Shown here: one piece after another, positions 15,870 through 24,859 of the stretch
How positions within the stretch are numbered: the stretch's first letter is position 1
How the letters are laid out: every line of letters starts with the position of its first letter
DNA from: Amycolatopsis taiwanensis DSM 45107
GTDB taxonomy: Bacteria > Actinomycetota > Actinomycetes > Mycobacteriales > Pseudonocardiaceae
Reading direction: 5' to 3'
NCBI RefSeq assembly: GCF_000519205.1
Contig: NZ_JAFB01000013.1
Span: 1-64,000, forward strand
DNA: 64,000 nucleotides
The notes under the pieces: model-generated
What the model was told of the DNA's origin: nothing
Seen by the model: the letters and a program-made list of their open reading frames with translations, nothing else
Database searches by the model: none
Made by a program: the position numbers and the translations under genes

Positions 15870-17333
15870 TCAGGGTGCGGGGCAGGTGGTGTTCGGTGGT
15901 GGGACGGTCCCGTCGATGAAGTAGCGGTTGACCTGCGGGATGACGCAGGGGTTGCCGAGGCCGAGATATTGGCCGTGTCCGATGCCGTCCACGGTGATGG
16001 TGGTGGAGTTCGGCACCTGGTCGACCACGGCGCGGGTGTTGCGGATGTCGCCGATCGCGGCGGCGCCGACGATGGGCGGCAGGCCGCTGCCCGGGAGCGG
16101 AGCGCGCGGATTGGCCACGGGTTGGGGCCACCCGATGCAGATGGAGTGGTACGCCGGGCGTTCCGCGGGGAAGTCCGGGGCGAGTCGCTTTCCGGCCGCA
16201 ACCGCGGACTGCTGGGCGGAATAGTCGGAGTAGAGGTCGCCGTCCGCGCATTCGGTGGCGGCGGAGGACGGCGGGAACACCGGCTTGAAGCCGGGGATGG
16301 CGCGCGCCGGCCCGGTGATAGGCAATGCGTCGCCGTGCCGCGCGGCGTCGATCGCGGTGGCGAATTCCGCGAATCGTGCGCTGGCCAGGAACGCCCCGGC
16401 CGTGCGGATCATGTCGTCGCCGGAGTAGGAGACGGCGGGGTCGCTGCCCGGCACGGGCACGGGGACGCGGTTGGCATTGGCGACCAGTTTCCGCCACACG
16501 GCGTGGACATCCTCGCTGTGCAGCGCGCACCCGGCATCGCCGGCGCACCAGTCGGCGAACTGGGAAAACAGTGCCTCCAGTTCGAGGTTGTGCATGGCGT
16601 CGTCGGCATTGATATCGGTGACGTGGTTGACGACGCTGTCTAGGTAGATCGCGCGCACTCGGTCCGGGAACAGCCGCAGGTAGGTGGTGGCGACGACCGC
16701 TCCGTAGGACTGTCCGATGAAATTCAGTGCCGGCTCGTCCAGCGCGGCCCGGATAGCCTCGAGGTCCCGGGCCTGCTGCCGGGAATCCAGGTGGTCGAAC
16801 AACTCTGGGTCCACCGCCCGGCAGCGCTGGTAGGCGGCCTGGTTGGCGCGTGCCTTCGCGTCGTAGTCGGCTCGGTTGCGCGGCAGGGAGAACGGGATGC
16901 CGTCCTTCTCGCATGCCTTCTCCTGCGCTTCGCCTCCCCAGGTTCCCGACGCGCCGCGCGGGTCCCAGGTGGCCACGTCGAACCGCGCGCGTAGCCCGGC
17001 GAGGTTCGGCGCGTACCGCGGCAGGGTGGGAATGTTGGCGGGACCGGGGCCTCCCGCGTTGTAGACCACCGTGCCCAGACGATGCTGCGGGTCGGTGTTC
17101 TTCAGCCGCCCCAACCTCATGGTGATGGTCCGGCCGCTCGGGTGATCCCAGTCGATCGGGACCTGGATCTGACTGCATTCCATGCCCACCGGATCGCCCT
17201 GGCCAGGACATGGTTCCCAGTGCAGACCGGCGCTCGCGGAAGCCCGGGGCTGGGTCGCGACCAGCACGCCGGCGATCGCCGCACCCGCGGCAGCCAACAC
17301 GGCGGCCGATGTCCACACCCGGTGAGTTGTCAC
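15870..17333 (-). CDS. Secreted alpha/beta hydrolase, tripeptidyl-aminopeptidase-like
   Basis: A 487-residue protein with a Sec signal/anchor at residues 7-30. A peptidase-S33-type fold includes GTVVYNAGGPGPANI (oxyanion region), DVATWDPRGASG and the nucleophile elbow FIGQSYGAVVA. A C-terminal TAP-like domain ends in DGIGHGQYLG with the catalytic His. The GTG start at 17333 follows AAGGAG. It is related to the SlpD/E and Tap exported peptidases of streptomycetes, which trim peptides at the N-terminus. Confidence 0.88.
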   Translation of the reverse strand: MTTHRVWTSAAVLAAAGAAIAGVLVATQPRASASAGLHWEPCPGQGDPVGMECSQIQVPIDWDHPSGRTITMRLGRLKNTDPQHRLGTVVYNAGGPGPANIPTLPRYAPNLAGLRARFDVATWDPRGASGTWGGEAQEKACEKDGIPFSLPRNRADYDAKARANQAAYQRCRAVDPELFDHLDSRQQARDLEAIRAALDEPALNFIGQSYGAVVATTYLRLFPDRVRAIYLDSVVNHVTDINADDAMHNLELEALFSQFADWCAGDAGCALHSEDVHAVWRKLVANANRVPVPVPGSDPAVSYSGDDMIRTAGAFLASARFAEFATAIDAARHGDALPITGPARAIPGFKPVFPPSSAATECADGDLYSDYSAQQSAVAAGKRLAPDFPAERPAYHSICIGWPQPVANPRAPLPGSGLPPIVGAAAIGDIRNTRAVVDQVPNSTTITVDGIGHGQYLGLGNPCVIPQVNRYFIDGTVPPPNTTCPAP

Positions 17334-17519
17334 GTCCGACTCCTTCTGCGCTGCACGGGATCCCTGGCCGGCTTCGCTCACCGGCCCGACCTGGCCACGT
17401 TGTCCTGAAGGGCCAGTGGTGCGCATCTGCCTTCGGGCATATTTCGGCTCCAGAAGGTGGCGCGTCCGCTCCTCGGGTCGGTCTCGGGGAGGATGTGGCC
17501 GGCTTGGCCGCGGGCCACC

Positions 17520-18716
17520 ATGTCAGGCATGGATTGGGCGAGTGCACTGCGCGGGCCGCGGTCGGCGGCATGGCGCGGCTGGCGGCGGTTGCCGTTGCCG
17601 GGGCAGGACACGGTCGTGGCGGCGCTGGTCGCGGTGGCGTCACTGGCGTTGCCCATGTTGGACCTCGCCGCCGGCCGGCCCGGACGCGGCCTCGGACCGG
17701 TGTGGGCGCTGCTGGTGCTGGCCGCGTGCGCGCCACTGGCCGTGCGGCGGCGGTTGCCGTGGGGCGCCTGGGTCGCCTCGGCGACAGTGGTCACCGTCGG
17801 TGCGGTGGCGGGCCAGCCTCCGGCCGGAGTGGTGGCCGCGATGGTCGCGGCGGGGTCGGCGGCCTACCACTGTGCGCGGGCACGCGCGGCGCTCGCGGTC
17901 GCCTCGACGGGGTGGATGGTCGCCGTGATGCTGGCGACGGCTCCGGTGCCGAGTGCATCGGCCGCCGCCGCGGCAGCCGGTTCCGGGCTGGCCCCGGTGG
18001 CGCTCGGCCACGCGCTGCGCGCCCAGCGCGACCGGACCGAGCTGATGGTCCGGCTGCACCGGGCGCAGGCGCTGCGGGAACGGGCGGAGGAACGCGACCG
18101 TATCGCCCGCGAGGTCCACGACGTGGTCGGCCACCACCTCAGCGCGATCCGGCTGCGGGCCGTGGGTTGCCGCGGCCTGCTCGACGGGGCGGAGCAGGCC
18201 GCGGACAGCGCGCTCGGAACCATCGCGGAGCTCTCCGGGCAGGCGCTGGACGAGATCCGCCATCTCCTCGGCCTGCTGCACGAACCGCCGGGCGTGGCCA
18301 CCTCACCGGGGCTGGCGGACCTGCCGCGACTGGTCGAACAGCTCTCCGCCGGCGGCCTGCGGATCACGCTCGTCGATGACAACCGCGGGTGGCGGTTGTC
18401 CGCCCGGATACAGCACTGTGCCTACCGAATCGTCCAGGAGTCGCTGACCAACGTCGTGCGGCACGCCAGTTTCCGCCGGGCGGAGGTGCGCGTCACCACC
18501 GACCGGCGAAGCCTGCGGCTGACCATCACCAACGACGGACCGGCACGCCCAGCGGACACCACTCCAGCCGAGGGCAACGGCATACGCGGCATGCGGGCAC
18601 GCGCCGAATCCTTCGGTGGCACCCTGACCGCGGGCCCGCGGTTCCCCCGCGGCTGGCGGGTCCATGCCAGCATCCCACTGCCCACCGACGACCAATCCTT
18701 TCCGGACCAACCATGA
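17520..18716 (+). CDS. Two-component sensor histidine kinase (NarL-type, HisKA_3)
   Basis: About 398 residues (start uncertain; ATG 17520 or 17529). The N-terminal part has several membrane helices (about 25-180), followed by a HisKA_3 dimerisation domain with the phospho-acceptor in EVHDVVGHHLSAI. The HATPase_c domain has NVVRHA (N-box) and GNGIRGMRARAE. Its stop overlaps the start of the response regulator by 4 bp (ATGA), so the pair is translationally coupled. Confidence 0.9.
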   Translation: MSGMDWASALRGPRSAAWRGWRRLPLPGQDTVVAALVAVASLALPMLDLAAGRPGRGLGPVWALLVLAACAPLAVRRRLPWGAWVASATVVTVGAVAGQPPAGVVAAMVAAGSAAYHCARARAALAVASTGWMVAVMLATAPVPSASAAAAAAGSGLAPVALGHALRAQRDRTELMVRLHRAQALRERAEERDRIAREVHDVVGHHLSAIRLRAVGCRGLLDGAEQAADSALGTIAELSGQALDEIRHLLGLLHEPPGVATSPGLADLPRLVEQLSAGGLRITLVDDNRGWRLSARIQHCAYRIVQESLTNVVRHASFRRAEVRVTTDRRSLRLTITNDGPARPADTTPAEGNGIRGMRARAESFGGTLTAGPRFPRGWRVHASIPLPTDDQSFPDQP

Positions 18717-19372
18717 CAACCATTCGACTGCTGATCGCCGACGACCAACCGGCCACCCGCGACGGGCTGCGGGACCTGCTGTCCAGCCAGCCCGACATCG
18801 ACGTCATCGGCGCCGCGACGGACGGCCCGGACCTGCTCGACCTCGCCCGCTACCGGCGCCCGGACGTCGTGCTCACCGACATCCGGATGCCCCGCATGGA
18901 CGGGCTGGCCGCGATCCGTGAACTGGCCGCGCTCGAGCCCGCCCCGGCCGTGATCGCGCTGACCACCTTCGACATCGACGAGTACGTCTTCGGCGCGCTC
19001 CAGGCCGGGGCGGTCGGATTCCTGCTCAAGAACAGCGACCCGGGCCTGTTCGCCGACGCCATCCGCGCCGCGCACGCCGGTCAGGGACTGATCGACCCCC
19101 AGGTGACCCGCCGGGTCGTGCGCCGGTTCGCGGCCACGTCACCCCGGCCACCGACCCCGGAGATGTCCACTCTCACCCCACGCGAGACCCAGGTGCTGCG
19201 CTGTCTCGCGCAGGGAATGACCAATCACGGCATCGCCCAGAACCTGTCCATCACCACCGGCACCGTCAAAATCCACGTCGCGCGAATCCTCACGAAACTC
19301 AACCTCACCACCCGGGCCCAAGCCATCATCCAAGCCCACCGACACGGCCTGATCACCTGGCACGACCATTGA
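18713..19372 (+). CDS. NarL/LuxR family response regulator
   Basis: 219 residues: receiver domain 1-120 with acidic pocket DDQ near residue 10, phospho-acceptor Asp in VVLTDIRMPRMDG and the switch Lys in GFLLKNSDP. The LuxR-type HTH covers about 150-212 (LTPRETQVLRCLAQGMTN, TVKIHVARILTKLNL). It forms a two-component system with the overlapping kinase. The divergently transcribed secreted peptidase next to them could be a target, but no binding site was identified. Confidence 0.93.
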   Translation: MTTIRLLIADDQPATRDGLRDLLSSQPDIDVIGAATDGPDLLDLARYRRPDVVLTDIRMPRMDGLAAIRELAALEPAPAVIALTTFDIDEYVFGALQAGAVGFLLKNSDPGLFADAIRAAHAGQGLIDPQVTRRVVRRFAATSPRPPTPEMSTLTPRETQVLRCLAQGMTNHGIAQNLSITTGTVKIHVARILTKLNLTTRAQAIIQAHRHGLITWHDH

Positions 19373-19486
19373 CCCGCGGGCCGATAGCCTCCCTCGGAGC
19401 TGCCGTGGCAACCAGTCTCCCCGAACAGCACTATCTGCACAGCCGCGCGGCTCGGCTCGCCAGGAAGACCAGCGACAGCACAGCAG

Positions 19487-20104
19487 CTACGTAGCCGAGG
19501 CTGGTGTCTGGGCCGGCTGTGGCCAGAGCGCACGGACCCCACGTCGCAGCGCGTCGAGGTTGACGTCGCCAAGCATGGCCTGTCGCAGAATAGTGCCTTG
19601 CAGAGTGGCAAGCAGGATGTCCGCGATCTCCGTGGCTGGAGCCGTGACTGGGATCGCGCCTTGCTTCTGGTAGCCGTCGACGAGGCTGGCGAGTACGTCA
19701 CGGACTGTGCGGAAGATCGGTTCGACCCGGTCCGACAGTGACCGGGAGCGAATCGATTCCGCCCATATCTGGACGAGTAGGCGGGCTGAATCCCGTTGGG
19801 CGTCCAGCGGCGCGCTGTGTCGGAACACCGCAGTCAGCGTCTCGTCCAGCGGCGGCAGCTGTTGCCTCTCCAGAAGCTGATCGAAGGTCTCGGTGACCTC
19901 GGTGAGCGCTTGCTCGCAGATCGCCGCGATCAGCTCGTCCTTCGAGGCGAAGTGGTTGTAGACCGCCCCGGGTGACATCTGTGCCGCGTCGACCACCTCC
20001 TTCATGGAGGTGGCGTGGAAGCCGTTGCGCAGGAAGCAGCCGCGGGCGCCGTCAAGGATCTGCTGGCGCCGGGAGGCCCAGCGTTGCGGGGTCAATCGAG
20101 GCAT
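19487..20104 (-). CDS. TetR family repressor
   Basis: 205 residues with an N-terminal HTH (about 15-60; SMKEVVDAAQMSPGAVYNHF) and a TetR C-terminal domain. It is divergent from a small monooxygenase-like gene, and two similar AACGA-containing sites lie between them. It is the probable autorepressor and repressor of that gene. Confidence 0.9.
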   Translation of the reverse strand: MPRLTPQRWASRRQQILDGARGCFLRNGFHATSMKEVVDAAQMSPGAVYNHFASKDELIAAICEQALTEVTETFDQLLERQQLPPLDETLTAVFRHSAPLDAQRDSARLLVQIWAESIRSRSLSDRVEPIFRTVRDVLASLVDGYQKQGAIPVTAPATEIADILLATLQGTILRQAMLGDVNLDALRRGVRALWPQPAQTPASAT

Positions 20105-20117
20105 ACGACCACTCTAA

Positions 20118-20186
20118 AACGAACGATCACTCGTTGTGTGAGTGAGTCGGCGCTGCTACGCTACAAAACGAACGAACGCTCGATTT
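20118..20186. promoter_or_regulatory. Two candidate TetR operators
   Basis: AACGA-N8-TCGTT (20118-20135) is an interrupted palindrome, and a related sequence AACGAACGAACGCTCGATTT follows at 20167-20186. Both lie in the 94-bp gap between divergent genes, one near each start. Confidence 0.5.
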
Positions 20187-20198
20187 GAGGAGGCTGTA

Positions 20199-20522
20199 GT
20201 GGGTGTCATGCTGGTCAAGCAGCGGGTGGTCGATATCGCTCGTTGGGCGCACTGGTTCTGGGATCCGAAGCTGGACGCCGCCCGCCGAGAGCATGGTTTG
20301 GTCGTCACCGGGACCTACCGGGCGGTGGACGAGCCTCATACGGTCGTAGTGGTGATGGACATGGCAAGCGCCGACTCTGCGCGTGCCTACGAGGCGTCGG
20401 CGACGCTTGCCGAAGCGCGAGAACGGTGCGGTGCGGTCGGATTCCCCGATGGCGTATGGATCGCGCCGACCGTCATCGAAAACCCGCATCGAAGGCCACG
20501 CAGTGAAGGTTCGGAGGGTTGA
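20199..20522 (+). CDS. Small dimeric alpha/beta-barrel (ABM-like) protein
   Basis: A 107-residue protein starting at GTG 20199 with GAGGAGG 5 nt upstream. The beta-alpha-beta layout (MLVKQRVVDIARWAHWF, TVVVVMDMASADSARAYEAS) suits a ferredoxin-like dimeric barrel such as antibiotic-biosynthesis monooxygenases. No catalytic residues can be assigned. It is probably controlled by the divergent TetR. Confidence 0.6.
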   Translation: MGVMLVKQRVVDIARWAHWFWDPKLDAARREHGLVVTGTYRAVDEPHTVVVVMDMASADSARAYEASATLAEARERCGAVGFPDGVWIAPTVIENPHRRPRSEGSEG

Positions 20523-20584
20523 GTCCTTCACCCCCGGACCGTCTTTGCCGTCCAGGTTTTCGGCGCGCACTGCGTTCGCTCGTG

Positions 20585-20734
20585 CTGCCCACCGAGCCAG
20601 GCATGGCCTACATCGCGGGGGAAGCACGCGCCTGCCAGGCCGTGCGCCGCCACCTCATCCAGGAGCGGAACTGGCCACGGAAGGCCGTCACCGTCAAGGC
20701 GTTCCGGGCTCCGGGCAAGCGCGGCCTGGATTGA
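20585..20734 (+). pseudogene. Siderophore-interacting protein (SIP), C-terminal fragment
   Basis: The frame encodes AYIAGEARACQAVRRHLIQE, then RNWPRKAVTVKAFRAPGKRG and a stop, the conserved C-terminal end of FAD/SIP-type ferric-siderophore reductases. The FAD- and most of the NAD-binding parts are missing. It is a deletion remnant directly after the ABM-like gene. Confidence 0.75.
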
Positions 20735-20747
20735 CGGGTGCGGGCTG

Positions 20748-21335
20748 CTACAACATTCCCGCCGCGCGGAAGAGCCGGTCGTAGATCTCGCGGACGACCT
20801 GCTCCTTGCGCGCGTTGTAGTCCATGACGTGCCCGCCACCGGGGACCGCCGCCCGTTTCGCGTCTTCGTAGCGCGCGAGGTCTTCGGGATGGGCGCGCAG
20901 CCAGTCGCGGAACATGCGGTGCCGGATGGCCTCCGGGCAGTCCGGGCCGAACACGTGCAGGTTGACCCGGGGCTCGGCGAGCGTCAGGCACCGGTGCTCG
21001 TGCCAGGACGGCTCTCGAATGGTGAGGACGTAGCCGAGACGTTCGAGAGCGGGGACATACGCGTCCTCATTCCGAGGGTCGGCGACGGTGAGGTCGATGT
21101 CGATGACGTCCTTGGCCGCCAGCCCCTCGACGGAGGTCGAGCCGACGTGCTCGACGTCCAGGGCGACGTCGCCCAGCGCCGTGCGGATCGCCGTCGACAG
21201 GGTTTGGTAGCGGCGTGGCCATTCAGGGTTGTATGGGGCAATGGTGATCGTCGCGGGTGCGGGCGGCCCATTGACCCAGGGATTCTCGGACGGGTCGAAG
21301 TCGTGGTGTCGGGTGATCTCCTCAAAACTGGGCAT
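20748..21335 (-). CDS. GrpB family nucleotidyltransferase-fold protein
   Basis: 195 residues starting at ATG 21335. The GrpB/UPF0157 core is complete: ITIAPYNPEWPRRYQ, then DVEHVGSTSVEGLAAKDVID-type nucleotidyltransferase motif with GSTS and D-x-D, HVFGPDCPEAIRHRMFRDWL, and YNARKEQVVREI. The biochemical function of the family is poorly known. Confidence 0.88.
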   Translation of the reverse strand: MPSFEEITRHHDFDPSENPWVNGPPAPATITIAPYNPEWPRRYQTLSTAIRTALGDVALDVEHVGSTSVEGLAAKDVIDIDLTVADPRNEDAYVPALERLGYVLTIREPSWHEHRCLTLAEPRVNLHVFGPDCPEAIRHRMFRDWLRAHPEDLARYEDAKRAAVPGGGHVMDYNARKEQVVREIYDRLFRAAGML

Positions 21336-21478
21336 TCGACACAACCTAGCGGTGCCCGGTGGAGACGTCGAACTATTTGCACGAACGCGGTTATGTCGTA
21401 CGTCGATGCTAGGAAGGCGGAAACACCAGATCTGAGGGGAGTTCATCATGAACACGCAACTTCCCGCCGCTCGCGGGC

Positions 21479-22681
21479 CTATTCAGCAGGTGATCGCACC
21501 GTTTCCACAGACCGTTCCGGGACCGGCGTCGTGAGGTGCCTTCGCCGGGCGAGGGCAGGGCCGGTGTGGCGAAAGAGAATCTTGGCGCCGTTGAGTGTCA
21601 TGTTCTTGTAGGCGATGGCCCGGCGTCCGGTGAGGATGCGTTGTTTCGGTGATTCGTCGGCATTGAGGAACTGGATGAGCCCGTGCTTTCGGCCCAGGCT
21701 GATGCACTCGTGGATATAGCGATAACGGAATGGCTCGGGTGCCCGGCCGGCCAGGCGGGCGGCGAGAATGTCGGCGACCTTGGGACCGGTGAAGCCACCG
21801 GTGCGGCAGCCCATCGCGAGCTCGCAACCCCACGGCCCCGGGACGGCGGCCGCGTCGCCGATGGCGTAAATGCCCGGATGGGAGACCGACTCGAGTGTCT
21901 CGTCCACCAGGACCCGGTCCTCGCCGTTGACCGCCAGGCCGCTGTCGCGGGCGAGTGTGGGAACCCGGAATCCGCCTGCCCACAGGCAGATATCGAACGG
22001 GATCCGGTCTCCGTCGTCGAGCGTCAGGTGGCCGGATTGCACCTCACGCACGCGCGACCCGGTTCGCACCGCGACGCCAAGGTGGTCGAACGTGCGCGCG
22101 AGATAGGTCTGTGCCTTGTCCGAAAGCCAGCCGCCGGGCGCGTCACGGCTGACGAGGGTCACGTCAAGAGCCGGGAAGAATTCGGCGACCTCGGCCGCGA
22201 TCTCGATTCCGGTCAGCCCGCCGCCGCAGACCGCGACCCGGCCGGCCCGTTCGGCGACCGCCCGCAGCCCCGAACTCACCTCGGCGGCGACCTCCGTACC
22301 GACGAGGCTGCACGCGTTCTCGGCGACACCGGGCACGCTCGCGACGTCGACGTTGCTGCCCAATGCGTAGACCAGGGTGTCGAAGGAAACCACCTGGCTG
22401 CCGCTGCTTCCAGTGACGGTCACCGTCCGCCCCGCCAGGTCGATGCCGGTGGCCGAGCCGATCACCAGCCGGACCGGGGTGCGTTCGAGGTAGTCCGCGA
22501 TCCGCACGATCTCGACCTGCTGTCCGGTCGCCATCTGGTGCAGGCGCGGGCGCTCGACGAAATCGGGAAAGGCCGTCACCAAGGTCACGGATACCTCGTC
22601 GTGGCGTACCTGGCGGGCGAGTCGCTTCGCTGCCGGCAGACCCGCGTAACCGCCGCCCAACACCACCACATCGTGCGTCAT
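21479..22681 (-). CDS. FAD-dependent pyridine-nucleotide oxidoreductase (NDH-2-like)
   Basis: A 400-residue flavoprotein. The N-terminal FAD-binding motif is VVLGGGYAGLPAAKRL, a second Rossmann motif is VAVCGGGLTGIEIA near 150-165, and the FAD-ribityl motif is IYAIGDAAAV near 275. It resembles type II NADH dehydrogenases and ferredoxin-reductase-like enzymes. It lies downstream of a canonical ECF41 sigma gene on the same strand, with an ECF41-like promoter in the gap. ECF41 sigma factors are known to neighbour oxidoreductases. Confidence 0.88.
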   Translation of the reverse strand: MTHDVVVLGGGYAGLPAAKRLARQVRHDEVSVTLVTAFPDFVERPRLHQMATGQQVEIVRIADYLERTPVRLVIGSATGIDLAGRTVTVTGSSGSQVVSFDTLVYALGSNVDVASVPGVAENACSLVGTEVAAEVSSGLRAVAERAGRVAVCGGGLTGIEIAAEVAEFFPALDVTLVSRDAPGGWLSDKAQTYLARTFDHLGVAVRTGSRVREVQSGHLTLDDGDRIPFDICLWAGGFRVPTLARDSGLAVNGEDRVLVDETLESVSHPGIYAIGDAAAVPGPWGCELAMGCRTGGFTGPKVADILAARLAGRAPEPFRYRYIHECISLGRKHGLIQFLNADESPKQRILTGRRAIAYKNMTLNGAKILFRHTGPALARRRHLTTPVPERSVETVRSPAE

Positions 22682-22721
22682 GAGGAACTCCTTGCGTGTA
22701 TCGGACGCTGTCGGCCTCTAA

Positions 22722-22747
22722 GACGACGTTGGTGTCCCGGTGTGACA
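22722..22747 (-). promoter_or_regulatory. ECF41-type promoter motif
   Basis: On the minus strand a perfect TGTCACA and CGTC are 15 bp apart, about 41 bp before the oxidoreductase start. The reported ECF41 consensus uses the same hexamers with about 16 bp. The sigma gene itself ends just upstream. Confidence 0.65.
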
Positions 22748-22801
22748 GGCAGGGGAGGAGCAACACGCCGGCGTTTCCGTTGAGAGTGGTGGCGAGTGGG
22801 C

Positions 22802-23713
22802 CTATCGCGTGGACCGGGACCGGCGCAGTGGGTGGTCGGGCCCGATCAACGGCGCCAGGTGCCCGAGCTTGTCCGGGTTGAGGATCGAGTGGACCGCGCG
22901 CACTCGGCCGCCCAGTATGTCCACGGACAGGACGTTGAGCAGGGCACCGGACGCGTCGCGGACGAGGGCGCCGGGCTGCCCGTTCACCGTCGCGCGGACC
23001 AGGTGCAGATCGAAACGCCTGATGGCCGCGGTCAGCGCCGCCAGCAGGCGCAGAACCCGGTCGCGCCCGGCCACCGGCTTGGGCAGCGACGGGCCCCGGC
23101 CACCGCCGTCACCGTAGGTCACGACGTCCGCGGCGAGCAGTTCGACCAAGCCCTCGAAGTCGCCGGTCTCCACGGCGGCGAAGAACCGCTCGGCGAGCGC
23201 CGTTCGCTGGTCGGGTGAAACTTCGAAGCGGGGCCGTTTCTCGTTGACATATCGCCGGGCTCGCGACGCGATCTGCCGGCAGTTGACCTCGCTTTTGCCG
23301 ACGATTTCGGCGATGCGCGGGTAGTCGAAATCGAAGACGTCATGCAGCAGGAACACCGCGCGCTCAACCGGCGAAAGACGTTCCAGGACGACGAGGAAGG
23401 CCAGCGAGAGCGAGTCCGAGAGGCCGGCCTCCGATTCCTCGCCGACCATCGGTTCCGGCAGCCAAGTGCCGAAGTAGCGCTCCCGTCGGACCCGCGCCGA
23501 GCGGAGATGGTCGATGCTCAAGCGAGTCACGACCATCGACAGGTACGACTTCAGCGACTTGACGGTCTTGCCTTCGGCGCGCGCCCGATGGAACCGGAGG
23601 AACGCCTCGGAGACGATGTCCTCCGCGTCACCGACGCTTCCGGTGGTCTTGTACGCGATCGAGAACAGCAAGGGTCGTAGTTGTTGGTAGCCCTGGACAT
23701 CGGGATCGGTCAT
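22802..23713 (-). CDS. ECF41 (SigJ-type) RNA polymerase sigma factor
   Basis: 303 residues: sigma region 2 at about 10-75, region 4 at about 115-165 (ERAVFLLHDVFDFDYPRIAEIVG), then a SnoaL-like C-terminal domain. All hallmark ECF41 elements are present: TWLPEPMV in the linker, YGDGGG and NPDKL near the end. These act as a fused regulator instead of a separate anti-sigma factor. The downstream FAD oxidoreductase is the expected target. Confidence 0.92.
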   Translation of the reverse strand: MTDPDVQGYQQLRPLLFSIAYKTTGSVGDAEDIVSEAFLRFHRARAEGKTVKSLKSYLSMVVTRLSIDHLRSARVRRERYFGTWLPEPMVGEESEAGLSDSLSLAFLVVLERLSPVERAVFLLHDVFDFDYPRIAEIVGKSEVNCRQIASRARRYVNEKRPRFEVSPDQRTALAERFFAAVETGDFEGLVELLAADVVTYGDGGGRGPSLPKPVAGRDRVLRLLAALTAAIRRFDLHLVRATVNGQPGALVRDASGALLNVLSVDILGGRVRAVHSILNPDKLGHLAPLIGPDHPLRRSRSTR

Positions 23714-23780
23714 CTGAACTCGAACTCATCGCGCGGGTCTGGTGTCCACCTTAAGACGAGATGGCCACACTCCTGTGTCC

Positions 23781-23906
23781 GGGCGTGTCCCCGCTTCAGA
23801 CGAGCGAGTTCCCGCTTCAGACGAGCGAGTTCCCGCTTCAGACGGGCGTGTCCCCGCTTCAGGCCGGTGAGTTCCGGGTTCAAGCGGGTGAGTTCCGGGT
23901 TCAGGA
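23781..23906. repeat. Six-unit 21-bp tandem repeat (minisatellite)
   Basis: Six contiguous 21-bp units (starts 23781, 23802, 23823, 23844, 23865, 23886). Units 2 and 3 are identical; the others differ in the GGGCGTGTCC/GAGCGAGTTC half or in CCGCTTCAG versus CCGGGTTCA. The tract lies between the sigma gene promoter and the 3' end of cynS. It has no spacers, so it is not a CRISPR. Confidence 0.9.
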
Positions 23907-23913
23907 CCCGGCG

Positions 23914-24357
23914 CTACCACTGGTAGGGCAGGAACTTCCCGTCGAGGGTGACCACCACCCGGTCCCCGGCGGGGTCGGCCTCCCGCCTGACGTCGAGCCG
24001 GAAGTTGATCGCACTCATGATCCCGTCGCCGAACTGTTCGTGGATCAGCTCCTTGATGGTCGGGCCGTATACCTGCAGAACCTCGTAGAACCGGTAGATC
24101 GTCGGGTCGGTCGGCACGACGGTCTCCAGCGCACCCCGCATGGGTTGCAACTGCAGCGCAACCACGACTTCCGGCCCCAGCTCAAGGACTTCCGCAGCGG
24201 CTTCGGCTTCGTCCTTGCTCATCGGGTGCTGACCGAGCAGCGCCGCGGTGGTCCAGGACACCGGACGGCCCACCGCCTCGGCCAGCCCGGCCCAGGTCAG
24301 TCCTAATCGGACCTTCGCCGCCCGGATCTCGGCGGCCGCTTCCTTCTTGGTCATCAT
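23914..24357 (-). CDS. cynS: Cyanate hydratase (cyanase)
   Basis: 147 residues, the usual length. An N-terminal HTH-like helical domain is followed by the strongly conserved C-terminal catalytic domain, with YRFYEVLQVYG (catalytic Arg and Glu) and GDGIMSAINF (catalytic Ser). Cyanase converts cyanate and bicarbonate to CO2 and carbamate, which yields ammonia. It follows a DUF1348 gene on the same strand by 21 bp, so the two probably form an operon under the divergent TetR. Confidence 0.95.
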   Translation of the reverse strand: MMTKKEAAAEIRAAKVRLGLTWAGLAEAVGRPVSWTTAALLGQHPMSKDEAEAAAEVLELGPEVVVALQLQPMRGALETVVPTDPTIYRFYEVLQVYGPTIKELIHEQFGDGIMSAINFRLDVRREADPAGDRVVVTLDGKFLPYQW

Positions 24358-24378
24358 GGTTCTTTCCCTTCCAGCCGT

Positions 24379-24837
24379 TCAGTGGATGGGTAGGGGAGCG
24401 CCGTGCTCCTCGGGCGCCCGGGGCCCGAAAATGCGTCGCTCCGCCTCGGTGATCCGGATGTCGTTGATGCTCGCCTCACGGCGCCGCATCAAGCCGTCCT
24501 CGCTGAACTCCCACAGTTCGTTGCCGTAGCTGCGCCACCACTGGCCGGTTTCGTCGTGGCATTCGTACTGGAACCGGACGCCGATCCGGTTGCCGCGGAA
24601 TCCCCACAGCTCCTTGCGCAGCGCGTAGTCCAACTCTCGCTGCCACTTTCGCCGCAGGAACTCGGTGATCTCGGCGCGGCCGGAGACGAACTCTCCTCGG
24701 TTACGCCACACCGAGTCCTCGGTATACGCCAGCGCCACCCGCTCGGGATCGCGGGTGTTCCAGGCGTCCTCGGCCGCTTGGACCTTCTGGGCCGCGGTCT
24801 GCTCGTCGAACGGTGGGAACGGTGGTCGTCCGGTCAT
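24379..24837 (-). CDS. DUF1348 (NTF2-like) family protein
   Basis: 152 residues covering a full DUF1348 domain ([20 protein letters not shown], then [20 protein letters not shown]). The family has an NTF2/SnoaL fold; its function is not established. The ATG lies 22 bp from a perfect TetR-type palindrome. It is the first gene of a two-gene unit with cynS. Confidence 0.88.
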   Translation of the reverse strand: MTGRPPFPPFDEQTAAQKVQAAEDAWNTRDPERVALAYTEDSVWRNRGEFVSGRAEITEFLRRKWQRELDYALRKELWGFRGNRIGVRFQYECHDETGQWWRSYGNELWEFSEDGLMRRREASINDIRITEAERRIFGPRAPEEHGAPLPIH

Positions 24838-24859
24838 CGCAGGGTCTCCTTCCCAAGGC

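Noticed and set aside
23781..23906. CRISPR array
   Set aside because: Units are contiguous with no unique spacers, and there are no cas genes.
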